From: an uncultured Prevotellaceae bacterium
GTDB taxonomy: Bacteria; Bacteroidota; Bacteroidia; Bacteroidales; Bacteroidaceae
Reading direction: 5' to 3'
DNA length: 38,895 nucleotides
NCBI GenBank assembly: GCA_937898415.1
Contig: CALDLA010000094.1
Span: forward strand, 1-38,895
A program made the position numbers and the translations under genes. Shown here in pieces: positions 1-7,703 of this stretch (position 1 is its first letter; every line of letters begins with the position of its first letter). The notes below the pieces were generated by a model, which saw nothing but the letters and a program-made list of their open reading frames with translations, made no database searches and was not told where the DNA came from.

Positions 1-20
1 CTTCGCCGACGGTAAATGAA

Positions 21-60
21 ACTGCGTAACTGTGTAACTGCGTAACACCGTGAAACGCAG
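21..60. repeat. Short 8-bp tandem repeats and small hairpin
   Basis: Three near-identical 8-bp units (ACTGCGTA, ACTGTGTA, ACTGCGTA) lie in tandem at 21-44. CTGCGT at 38-43 can pair with ACGCAG at 55-60. This may be the 3' end or terminator of a gene left of the window. No coding region is supported in 1-376. Confidence 0.35.
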
Positions 61-119
61 CTTTCCAAAATCTCAACATTTTAACATTTCAAATAAATCT
101 GAGATAAATGAAAGAAAAG

Positions 120-151
120 CTTGTTTTGCATCTGGATTTTTTGTACCTTTG
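120..151 (+). promoter_or_regulatory. Promoter-like sequence in the gap beyond relA
   Basis: TACCTTTG at 144-151 fits the Bacteroidota -7 box TAnnTTTG. CTTG at 120-123 is a weak -33 box with a 20-bp spacer. It points rightward, towards the 3' end of relA, and no convincing gene follows, so it may be a relic or drive an antisense or small RNA. Confidence 0.3.
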
Positions 152-167
152 CATCGTCGATGAAGAT

Positions 168-214
168 AAAAATTTGCGCCCCCACGAGAGAAATTTTGCT
201 CGCCCACGGGAGAG
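168..214. repeat. Imperfect tandem repeat of about 23 bp
   Basis: Two successive units (168-190 and 191-214) share AAATTT(T)GC, then a C-rich core, then CCACG(A/G)GAG. They lie just downstream of the promoter-like site at 144-151. Function unknown. Confidence 0.4.
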
Positions 215-376
215 GTAAAAAGAACGAGTTAACGAGCGCGGATGACCATCGGATTTGATAAGGAAGATGAAAGACGGAAGTGGCCACCCGTCAGACCAGA
301 ACCTTCGAGCCGCCGCATCATTTTCACCCCTGACGTTGACCTGAAGGGGGAACTGGCCAAGACGGCTGTGCAGGTA

Positions 377-2590
377 TCAGATACGATCCACCTGCTTGAC
401 GCCCTTGACGGTGCGCAGTTTCTTGATGAGGGCTTCAAGCTTGGCCTGGTCGTCAATCATCACGACAAGGTTTCCCCGGAACAGTCCGTCGCTGGAGTCG
501 ATGTTGATGCTGCGCAGTACGAGTTTCTCTTCCTTGGAGATGATGCTGGTCAGGTTGTTGACGATGCCGATGTCGTCGACGCCGATGACGCGCAGCGCAA
601 TGCTGTACTGCGAGGCCCCCTTTCCTGACCATTTGGCCCTGACGACACGATAGCCGAAGCGGCGTTTCATCTCGGGGGCGTTCGGACAGTCAGTACGGTG
701 GATCTTGATGCCACCGCTGATGGTGACAAAGCCGAAGACGGGGTCGCCATAGATGGGGTTGCAGCAGCGTGCCAGCTGGTAGTCGATGCCCTTCAGGTTG
801 CGGTCGATGACGAGCACATCGTCGTTCTGAGGCAGTTGACGCGTGGCTTTCTCCTCGTCGAGCACAAACTCCTCGGCACTCCGAGCCAGGTTGTCACCTG
901 TCTGGACGCGGTCTCCCTGCTGCAGTTCCAAGTACTTGTCTATCAGCGTGTTGATATCTATCGTCTGGTCGGCCACCTGGCGGTAGAAGTCGGACACCTC
1001 CTTGAAGCCCAGTTTCTTGACGAGTTGCTGCATGATGGGTTCCTCAAGTTCAATCTTACGGTTCTTGAACTTGCGCTCAATCATCTCTTTCGCAAAGAGT
1101 CCCTCCTTGACCTGTGTCTCCTTCAGAGCCAGTCGTATCTTGGCCTTGGCGCGACTGGTTTTGACGATGGACAGCCACTCCTGTCGGGGTTTCTGGTTGG
1201 ACGAGGTCATGATTTCTACCTGGTCGCCGCTTTGCAGCACTTGTCGGAAGGTGACCACCTTATTATTTACGCGCGCGCCTACACACGTCGAACCTATCTT
1301 TGAATGGATGTGGTAGGCCATGTCGAGCACGGTGGCCCCCTTGGGGAACTTCAGCAGGTCGCCCTTGGGCGTGAAGACATAGACCTCGTCTTCGTAGAGA
1401 TCCATCTTGAACTGGTCCATCGCCTCGAGTCCGTCGCTGTTCTCGAGCATCTGACGGATAGAGGTGAGCCACTCGTCCATGCCGCCGCTCTGTCCCTTCA
1501 CGCCTTTGTAGCGCCAGTGGGCAGCCACGCCACGCTCGGCAATCTCGTCCATACGTTCCGTACGGATCTGAATCTCGACCCACTTCTGTTCAGGACCGAG
1601 TACGGTGATGTGCAGGCTCTCATAGCCGTTTGACTTGGGCACGCTGAGCCAGTCGCGCAGCCGTTTCGGGTTGGGCTGGTACATGTCGGTAACAATGGAG
1701 TAGGCCTGCCAGCATTGCTGTTTCTCACGTTCCTCAGGGCAATCGATGATGATGCGGATAGCAAAAAGGTCGTAGACGCCCTCGAACCCACACTTCTGTT
1801 TCTTCATCTTCTGCCAGATGCTGTGTATCGACTTCGTGCGCCCCTTGATGTGGAACTTCAGTCCGGCGGCCTCCAGTTTGTCGCTGATGGGCTTGATAAA
1901 GCGCTCGATATAGGCGTCGCGGCTCTTCTTGGTCTCGCTGAGTTTCCCCTTTATCAGGTAATAGGCGTCGTGCTCCAGATACTTCAGTGAGAGGTCTTCG
2001 AGCTCAGACTTCAGTTTATAAAGACCCAGCTTGTGAGCCAGCGGGGCATAGAGATAGGCTGCCTCCTCGCTGACTTCCTGCTTCAGGGGTGAAGAATTGT
2101 CACGTATCTGGCGCATCAGGTTGACGCGGTCGGCTATCATAATCAGGATGACACGCATATCCTCGGCAAATGACAGCAGCAGGTTACGGAAGTTCTCGCT
2201 TTCCACCACAGGGTTTTTCTTGTAGAGTTCCTGTATGCGTTGCAGTCCGTGAAGGATGCGGGCGGCGGCCTGTCCATACTCCTGTCCTACCTCATCGACG
2301 GTCATCAGCTGCTGTTCCACGCTGTAGCGTAGCAGCACGGCCAGCACGGCGTCGTGCTTCAGTCCCGTCTCGCTGACCAGGATCTGAGCCGTCTGGAGGC
2401 TCGTCACAATAGGATTCAAGCCGAAAACATCACGGTGGACCTGATGCTTCTCCATCAGGCTCAGCAGGTGTGAACGCAGTTTTCGCTCCTCACTGGGGGC
2501 AACAAAGTCCCCTACCCTATCTCTCAGTTCACCATACAGACGCAACGCCTCAGCGCGCTCTTCAACCGAAAATTCAAACTTCTTATCCAT
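377..2590 (-). CDS. relA: RelA-type (p)ppGpp synthetase (RelA/SpoT homologue)
   Basis: This 737-aa long RSH protein makes the stringent-response alarmone (p)ppGpp from ATP and GTP/GDP. Visible domains in order: HD-like domain (about 50-165), synthetase domain (about 245-365, with GRTKSIHSIWQKM and SNGYESLHITV), TGS (about 402-462), a Cys/His zinc-finger-like region (C609, C610, H631, C635) and a C-terminal ACT domain (about 660-737). The HD hydrolase looks dead: the place of the family's His-Asp pair reads LLRYSVEQQ (R88-Y89), and the later DRLHNMR-like motif is DRVNLMRQI. It should therefore make but not break the alarmone, with a separate SpoT-like enzyme elsewhere; this is inferred. The start ATG at 2590 is followed immediately by good homologous sequence. 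It is divergent from the DUF4301 gene. Confidence 0.93.
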   Translation of the reverse strand: MDKKFEFSVEERAEALRLYGELRDRVGDFVAPSEERKLRSHLLSLMEKHQVHRDVFGLNPIVTSLQTAQILVSETGLKHDAVLAVLLRYSVEQQLMTVDEVGQEYGQAAARILHGLQRIQELYKKNPVVESENFRNLLLSFAEDMRVILIMIADRVNLMRQIRDNSSPLKQEVSEEAAYLYAPLAHKLGLYKLKSELEDLSLKYLEHDAYYLIKGKLSETKKSRDAYIERFIKPISDKLEAAGLKFHIKGRTKSIHSIWQKMKKQKCGFEGVYDLFAIRIIIDCPEEREKQQCWQAYSIVTDMYQPNPKRLRDWLSVPKSNGYESLHITVLGPEQKWVEIQIRTERMDEIAERGVAAHWRYKGVKGQSGGMDEWLTSIRQMLENSDGLEAMDQFKMDLYEDEVYVFTPKGDLLKFPKGATVLDMAYHIHSKIGSTCVGARVNNKVVTFRQVLQSGDQVEIMTSSNQKPRQEWLSIVKTSRAKAKIRLALKETQVKEGLFAKEMIERKFKNRKIELEEPIMQQLVKKLGFKEVSDFYRQVADQTIDINTLIDKYLELQQGDRVQTGDNLARSAEEFVLDEEKATRQLPQNDDVLVIDRNLKGIDYQLARCCNPIYGDPVFGFVTISGGIKIHRTDCPNAPEMKRRFGYRVVRAKWSGKGASQYSIALRVIGVDDIGIVNNLTSIISKEEKLVLRSINIDSSDGLFRGNLVVMIDDQAKLEALIKKLRTVKGVKQVDRI

Positions 2591-2638
2591 CTTTTTACCT
2601 GAATTTTCGGCAAAGTTAGTAAAAAGTTTCCGTTTTTC

Positions 2639-2669
2639 CTTGCTTTTTCATAAAAACTTTGTATATTTG
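2639..2669 (+). promoter_or_regulatory. Promoter of the DUF4301 gene
   Basis: The -7 box TATATTTG (2662-2669) and a -33 box CTTG (2639-2642) with a 19-bp spacer precede the ATG at 2698 by 28 bases. Confidence 0.65.
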
Positions 2670-2697
2670 CGGGCAGAATGATCTAAACGCTAATATT

Positions 2698-4212
2698 ATG
2701 CTATCACAACAAGACCTGAAACAGATTGCCGCCAAAGGCATCACCGAGGCCCAGATTGAGACCCAGCTGGGCGAGTTCAAGACCGGATTCCCATTCCTCA
2801 GGCTCAAGGCAGCAGCCAGCATTGAGGATGGAATTGTCGCTACAAACGACGCCGACAAGGAAGCCTACATTGAAGCATGGACACAGTACAAAGCCGAGGG
2901 GCACAAGATTGTCAAGTTCGTACCCGCCTCGGGTGCTGCCTCACGTATGTTCAAGGATATGTTTGCATTCCTTGATGCCGACTACGACGTGCCCACCACG
3001 GCCTTCGAGAAGCAATACTTCGACAACATCGAAAAGTTTGCCTTCTACGATGCGCTCGACGCCGTCTGCCGTAAGAATGAGGGAAAGAGCATCAAGTACC
3101 TTATTCAGGAAGGACAGTATAAGAAGGTGGTGGCCAACATGCTCTTCGAGAAGGGCCTGAACTACGGTCAACTGCCCAAGGGCATGCTCTTGTTCCATCA
3201 GTATCCCGAAGGTGCCCGTACGCCTATGGAGGAACACCTGGTAGAGGGTGCGCTCTATGCCGCCTCCAACGGCGAGGCTAACGTACACTTCACCGTCTCG
3301 CATGAACACATGGATATGTTCAAGAAGAAGGTTGCCGCCAAGGCCGACGGCTATGCCGAGAAGTATGGCATCAAGTATGACATCTCGTTCTCCGAACAGA
3401 AGCCTTCTACCGACACCATCGCCGCCAATCCTGACAATACGCCCTTCCGCAACGAGGATGGTTCATTGCTGTTCCGTCCAGGTGGCCACGGTGCGCTCAT
3501 CGAGAATCTCAACGAGATTGACGCTGACATCATCTTCATCAAGAACATTGACAATGTGGTGCCTGACCGCCTGAAGCCTGAAACGGTTGACTACAAGCAG
3601 GTCATTGCGGGCGTACTCGTACAGTTACAGAAGCTGGCTTTCAAGTTCTTACGCGAACTCGATGAAGGAAATGTAGAGCACAACAGACTGCGCCAGATAC
3701 AACATTTTGTCGAGCATGCCTTCTGCCGTCGGCCTGACATCCTCAGCCTTTCTGACGCCGAACTTGCCGACTATCTGAAGAAGAAACTCAACCGCCCCAT
3801 GCGCGTATGCGGCGTTGTCAAGAATGTTGGCGAACCTGGTGGCGGTCCGTTCCTTACCTACAACCAAGACGGCACGATTTCGTTGCAAATTCTTGAGTCA
3901 AGCCAGATTGACAAGAACAACAAGGAGTATATGGAGATGTTCACTCAGGGTACCCACTTCAACCCCGTCGACCTTGTCTGCGCCGTCAAGGACTATCAGG
4001 GCAAGCCCTTCAATCTGCCCGACTTCGTTGACCGCTCTACAGGTTTCATCTCCAGCAAATCAAAGAATGGCAAGGAACTGAAAGCACTTGAACTGCCAGG
4101 CCTCTGGAACGGTGCGATGAGCGACTGGAACACCTGCTTCGTTGAAGTACCTCTCGGCACCTTCAACCCCGTCAAGACTGTCAACGACCTGTTGCGTCCT
4201 CAGCACCAATGA
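2698..4212 (+). CDS. DUF4301 family protein
   Basis: This 504-aa protein has no signal peptide and is presumably cytoplasmic. I recognise it as the Bacteroidota DUF4301 family, whose biochemical role is unknown to me. Noticeable conserved-looking stretches are KFVPASGAASRMFKDM (near residue 80), GLNYGQLPKGMLLFHQYPEG, LFRPGGHGALIENLNEID and NVGEPGGGPF. The glycine-rich phosphate-loop-like pieces recall nucleotide-sugar pyrophosphorylase folds, but I would not name a substrate. The ATG at 2698 is chosen because the longer open frame from 2659 would start inside the promoter. It stands alone, divergent from relA and convergent with proS, with a shared hairpin terminator after it. Confidence 0.85.
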   Translation: MLSQQDLKQIAAKGITEAQIETQLGEFKTGFPFLRLKAAASIEDGIVATNDADKEAYIEAWTQYKAEGHKIVKFVPASGAASRMFKDMFAFLDADYDVPTTAFEKQYFDNIEKFAFYDALDAVCRKNEGKSIKYLIQEGQYKKVVANMLFEKGLNYGQLPKGMLLFHQYPEGARTPMEEHLVEGALYAASNGEANVHFTVSHEHMDMFKKKVAAKADGYAEKYGIKYDISFSEQKPSTDTIAANPDNTPFRNEDGSLLFRPGGHGALIENLNEIDADIIFIKNIDNVVPDRLKPETVDYKQVIAGVLVQLQKLAFKFLRELDEGNVEHNRLRQIQHFVEHAFCRRPDILSLSDAELADYLKKKLNRPMRVCGVVKNVGEPGGGPFLTYNQDGTISLQILESSQIDKNNKEYMEMFTQGTHFNPVDLVCAVKDYQGKPFNLPDFVDRSTGFISSKSKNGKELKALELPGLWNGAMSDWNTCFVEVPLGTFNPVKTVNDLLRPQHQ

Positions 4213-4249
4213 TTTAGGAGTTAAGGAGTTAAGGAGTAAAGTAGAAAAG

Positions 4250-4284
4250 TTAAAGGAGTTAAGGACTGTCCTTAACTCCTTTAA
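4250..4284. terminator. Bidirectional hairpin terminator between DUF4301 and proS
   Basis: A perfect 16-bp inverted repeat (TTAAAGGAGTTAAGGA at 4250-4265 and its complement at 4269-4284) has a 3-base loop and A/T-rich flanks, between two convergent genes. Directly upstream the GGAGTTAA unit is repeated in tandem (4217-4240), perhaps from slippage of one arm. Confidence 0.8.
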
Positions 4285-4310
4285 TTTATGTTTAGCTTTC
4301 GCTCAACTTG

Positions 4311-5792
4311 TTAATAACTGCGGGCGATGATCACACGGGCCTTGGAAGGCTTTCCACTCACCATATCCACCCCATCTGTCTGCTCCACACCAAATGGCAC
4401 ACATCTTATCGTAGCCTGTGTCTCTTCCTTAATCTGAGCCTCTGTCTCAGCAGTACCATCCCAGTGGCACAGGAAGAAACCTCCGTCCTTCACACGCTCC
4501 TTGAACTCCTCATAGTTGTCGCACTCAAAGATATGTGCATCGCGGAAGGTCTTGGCCTTCACAAAGATGTTCTTCTGGATGTCCTCCAGCAGCTCTTCCA
4601 CATACTGTGCGATGCCTTCAATGCTGCGGGTCTCCTTCTCCAAGGTATCACGGCGCATCACCTCAATAGTGCCATTCTCCAAGTCACGGGCACCAAGCAC
4701 CAGACGCACAGGCACACCCTTCAGCTCATAGTCGGCAAACTTGAAGCCAGGACGCTTGTTGTCTGCATCGTCAAACTTCACAGTGATACCCTTTGAGCGC
4801 AGTTCCTCGATGATGGGCTGCACCTCTTTGTTCACCTGCTCCATCTGCTCAGGCTTGGTGGCGATGGGGATGATGACCACCTGGATGGGAGCCAGACGCG
4901 GAGGCAATACCAGTCCGTTGTCATCAGAGTGCGTCATGATGAGGGCACCGATCAGACGGGTAGAGACACCCCATGAGGTTGCCCACACATACTCTGGCTT
5001 GTTCTCCTTATTCAGATACTGCACCTCGAAGGCCTTGGCAAAGTTCTGGCCCAGGAAGTGTGAAGTACCAGACTGCAGGGCCTTGCCGTCCTGCATCATG
5101 GCCTCGATGGTATAGGTGTCGAGGGCTCCTGCAAAACGCTCAGTCTCACTCTTCACACCCTGCACCACAGGCACTGCCATCCACTCCTCAGCGAACTTGG
5201 CATACACCTTCAGCATCTTCTGTGCCTCTTCCTCAGCCTCCTCACGGGTGGCATGAGCCGTATGGCCCTCCTGCCACAGGAACTCTGAAGTGCGGAGGAA
5301 AGGACGTGTGCGCATCTCCCAGCGCATCACATTACACCACTGGTTGCACATCAGGGGCAGGTCGCGCCAGGAGTGGATCCAGTTCTTATAAGTGTTCCAG
5401 ATGATGGTCTCTGAGGTGGGACGCACAATCAACTCCTCTTCCAGCTTGGCAGCAGGATCCACCTCCACACCGCTCTTGTCTTCCTTGGCACGCAGACGAT
5501 AGTGGGTCACCACAGCACACTCCTTGGCGAAACCCTCCACATGCTCTGCCTCACGGCTGAGGAAAGACTTGGGGATCAACAGGGGGAAATAGGCGTTCTG
5601 AGCACCCGTCTCCTTGAACATCTTATCCAGTTGCTGCTGCATCTTCTCCCAGATGGCATAGCCGTAGGGCTTGATGACCATACATCCGCGCACGGCACTC
5701 TGCTCAGCAAGGTCTGCCTTCACTACCAGGTCGTTGAACCACTGGCTGTAATTATCAGCTCTTTTCGTTAAATCTTTTAATTCTTTTGCCAT
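4311..5792 (-). CDS. proS: Prolyl-tRNA synthetase, archaeal/eukaryotic type
   Basis: This 493-aa class II aminoacyl-tRNA synthetase charges tRNA-Pro with proline in the cytoplasm. Class II landmarks are visible: RPTSE (124-128), motif 2 around R161 (RTRPFLRTSEFLWQEGHTAH) and motif 3 (RLIGALIMTHSDDNGLVLPP, about 279-298). An anticodon-binding domain follows (about 303-400), then a C-terminal domain with FFLCHWDG and IRCVPF cysteines, ending in RSY. This short layout without the bacterial INS editing insertion, and the terminal Tyr, mark the archaeal/eukaryotic-like form that Bacteroidota use. A -7-like TAATTTTG lies upstream at 5822-5829 (minus strand). Confidence 0.96.
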   Translation of the reverse strand: MAKELKDLTKRADNYSQWFNDLVVKADLAEQSAVRGCMVIKPYGYAIWEKMQQQLDKMFKETGAQNAYFPLLIPKSFLSREAEHVEGFAKECAVVTHYRLRAKEDKSGVEVDPAAKLEEELIVRPTSETIIWNTYKNWIHSWRDLPLMCNQWCNVMRWEMRTRPFLRTSEFLWQEGHTAHATREEAEEEAQKMLKVYAKFAEEWMAVPVVQGVKSETERFAGALDTYTIEAMMQDGKALQSGTSHFLGQNFAKAFEVQYLNKENKPEYVWATSWGVSTRLIGALIMTHSDDNGLVLPPRLAPIQVVIIPIATKPEQMEQVNKEVQPIIEELRSKGITVKFDDADNKRPGFKFADYELKGVPVRLVLGARDLENGTIEVMRRDTLEKETRSIEGIAQYVEELLEDIQKNIFVKAKTFRDAHIFECDNYEEFKERVKDGGFFLCHWDGTAETEAQIKEETQATIRCVPFGVEQTDGVDMVSGKPSKARVIIARSY

Positions 5793-5821
5793 GTTTATTC
5801 AGTATTTTGTCATTTTGTGTG

Positions 5822-5829
5822 CAAAATTA
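5822..5829 (-). promoter_or_regulatory. Likely -7 box of proS
   Basis: TAATTTTG on the minus strand, 29 bases before the proS ATG. No clear -33 box is seen at the right distance. Confidence 0.4.
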
Positions 5830-5873
5830 CATAAAAAAACTCAATTAGCGCATACGTTTTACGAAATAATTAC

Positions 5874-5881
5874 TATCTTTG
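5874..5881 (+). promoter_or_regulatory. Likely -7 box of the OmpA-like lipoprotein gene
   Basis: TATCTTTG matches the TAnnTTTG consensus exactly and lies 51 bases before the ATG at 5933. The -33 region is not clear. Confidence 0.5.
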
Positions 5882-5932
5882 CAGCGGAAAAAACGAAATA
5901 TTTGTTTAATATCAATAAAAAAAGGGAAAATT

Positions 5933-6634
5933 ATGAAAAGTATGAAGACTGTGGTCATCGCTCTCTGCGCAGGCATGGTGATGGCAGGATGTAACAATTT
6001 GGCAAAGGGTACGGTAATCGGTGCAGCTGGTGGTGCTGCCTTAGGTGCCATCGTTGGTAAGATTGCCGGTAACACCGCTGTTGGTGCTGCTGTAGGTACC
6101 GCTGTTGGTGCTGGTACAGGTGCTCTTATCGGTAAGCACATGGATAAGGTGAAGGCTCAGGCTCAGGCTGTTGAGAACGCTCAGGTTGAGAACTATACCG
6201 ACGCTAACGGTCTGCAGGGTGTGAAGGTCACCTTCGACTCTGGTATTCTCTTTGGCACTGGTAGCTCTACGCTGCAGACAGCCGCCAAGAACTCTCTGAC
6301 CCAGTTTGCCAACAACGTCCTGAAGGTGAATACCGACTGTGACGTCGCCGTTCAGGGTTACACCGACAATGCCGGTTGGAAGAACTCTACTGCCGAGCAG
6401 AGTGCACAGAAGAACCTCAACCTGTCGCAGCAGCGCGCACAGGCCGTGACCAACTACCTGACTTCACTGGGCGTCAGCAGCAGCCAGATTCGCTCTACCA
6501 CTGGTTTCGGTGAGTCGAACCCCGTTGCCGACAACTCTACTGCAGCCGGTAAGGCTCAGAACCGTCGCGTGGAGGTGATCCTCTATGCCAGCGAGGCTAT
6601 GATCAAGGCTGCTGAGGCAGGTACTCTGCAGTAA
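5933..6634 (+). CDS. OmpA-family lipoprotein with glycine zipper
   Basis: This 233-aa protein starts at ATG 5933 with a lipoprotein signal peptide ending VMAGC (lipidated Cys at residue 20). Residues about 25-70 are a glycine-zipper stretch (repeated GxxxG, e.g. GAAGGAALGAIVGK) like those in small outer-membrane lipoproteins. An OmpA-like peptidoglycan-binding domain follows (about 95-220), with VQGYTDNAGW, NLSQQRAQAVTNYL and NRRVEVIL motifs. It is likely anchored in the outer membrane and holds peptidoglycan. It may share a transcript with mtgA, another cell-wall gene, 18 bases downstream. Confidence 0.92.
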   Translation: MKSMKTVVIALCAGMVMAGCNNLAKGTVIGAAGGAALGAIVGKIAGNTAVGAAVGTAVGAGTGALIGKHMDKVKAQAQAVENAQVENYTDANGLQGVKVTFDSGILFGTGSSTLQTAAKNSLTQFANNVLKVNTDCDVAVQGYTDNAGWKNSTAEQSAQKNLNLSQQRAQAVTNYLTSLGVSSSQIRSTTGFGESNPVADNSTAAGKAQNRRVEVILYASEAMIKAAEAGTLQ

Positions 6635-6652
6635 AATTGAAAGATTGAAGAA

Positions 6653-7351
6653 TTGAAGTTCTTTAAGAAACTGATACGTAGAATCGTGGTGGCTTTTCTG
6701 GCCTCCACGATTCTTTCTGTAGTGGCGTTGCGGTTTATTCCCGTATGGGTGACACCGCTGATGGTAATCCGCTGCTGTCAGCAAATGAAGGAGGGCAAGG
6801 AATTGCGGCTTTCCCACAACTGGGTGCCACTCAGCCAGATGTCACCCCATTTACCATTTGCCGTGATGGGCGGCGAGGATGCCAATTTCCTGAATCATCA
6901 CGGCTTTGACTTCAAGGCCATTGAGAGTGCTGCCAAGCGCAATCTTCAACACCCCGAGAAGCGCAAGCTTGGAGCCTCGACCATCACCCAACAGACGGCC
7001 AAGAACGTTTTCCTGTGGCCTGGCCGCTCATGGGTACGCAAGGGTTTTGAGGTATATTTCACGGTACTGATAGAACTGATGTGGTCGAAGGAACGTATCA
7101 TGGAGGTTTACTTGAACTCCATTGAGACGGGTGACGGTATTTATGGTGTCGAAGCCATCAGCCGCGACAACTGGGGACTGCGTGCCAGTCAGCTGTCGCG
7201 TGAACAATGTGCACTGATTGCTGCTACGCTCCCTAATCCGCGCTTGTACTCATCGAAGCACCCCAGCGCTTATATTCAGAAGCGCCAGAAACGTATTATT
7301 CGTGAAATGAACTATATAGAAAAACACACTGATTCAAAGTTCAACCAGTAG
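6653..7351 (+). CDS. mtgA: Monofunctional peptidoglycan glycosyltransferase
   Basis: This 232-aa GT51-family enzyme polymerises lipid II into glycan strands at the outer face of the inner membrane. One N-terminal membrane helix (about 11-38) is followed by the catalytic domain: EDANFLNHHGFD with catalytic E75, GASTITQQTAKN (107-118) and the second acidic motif region ELMWSKERIMEVYLNSIE. There is no transpeptidase domain. The reading frame begins with TTG at 6653, giving a good basic N-terminus before the helix; no ATG lies upstream of the membrane segment in frame, so a TTG start is preferred. The 3' end overlaps the convergent folK by 18 bases. Confidence 0.93.
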   Translation: MKFFKKLIRRIVVAFLASTILSVVALRFIPVWVTPLMVIRCCQQMKEGKELRLSHNWVPLSQMSPHLPFAVMGGEDANFLNHHGFDFKAIESAAKRNLQHPEKRKLGASTITQQTAKNVFLWPGRSWVRKGFEVYFTVLIELMWSKERIMEVYLNSIETGDGIYGVEAISRDNWGLRASQLSREQCALIAATLPNPRLYSSKHPSAYIQKRQKRIIREMNYIEKHTDSKFNQ

Positions 7352-7702
7352 TTCTTTGACGTAAGGGCGTTCCCAGTCGACCAGGTGTCGGCGTTCTCCG
7401 TCGAACAGCAGGATGTCAAGGTCAATGGGAACAATGCCCAGTCGGCGTTTCTGCTCGTTACGCCCAAATTCCGTTTCTATCTGTTTGAGCCGTTCGTTCA
7501 GGGCATCTTCGTCCAACGACGTGGTTCCTGTGGCCAGTTGGTTCAAGTAGGCATCGCGCCGGCTAGCGTTACCTACGGGCTGTGTCCATCGTTCGCTGGT
7601 GTAGTGAATATCCGAAAGAATCTCTTCCATGCTACGACGTGCCCGGGAGAGATTCTTTACTTGAAAACGGTTAGCGGCTAATGAGACAAGAACCCGATGC
7701 AT
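7334..7702 (-). CDS. folK: 2-amino-4-hydroxy-6-hydroxymethyldihydropteridine pyrophosphokinase
   Basis: This 122-aa HPPK transfers pyrophosphate from ATP to 6-hydroxymethyl-dihydropterin in folate synthesis. The key motif is present: E76 in IETEFGR, then RRLGIVPIDLDILLFD with metal-binding D94 and D96. It is shorter than the usual 150-160 aa of the family. The ATG at 7702 follows the maeB stop after one base (TAA-T-ATG), suggesting translational coupling with maeB; another ATG at 7717 would overlap maeB and is less likely. The 3' end overlaps mtgA. Confidence 0.88.
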   Translation of the reverse strand: MHRVLVSLAANRFQVKNLSRARRSMEEILSDIHYTSERWTQPVGNASRRDAYLNQLATGTTSLDEDALNERLKQIETEFGRNEQKRRLGIVPIDLDILLFDGERRHLVDWERPYVKELLVEL

Positions 7703-7703
7703 A

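Noticed and set aside
242..628. 128-aa plus-strand frame after the promoter-like site at 120-151
   Set aside because: Most of it is antisense to relA; the short part outside gives no recognisable protein.
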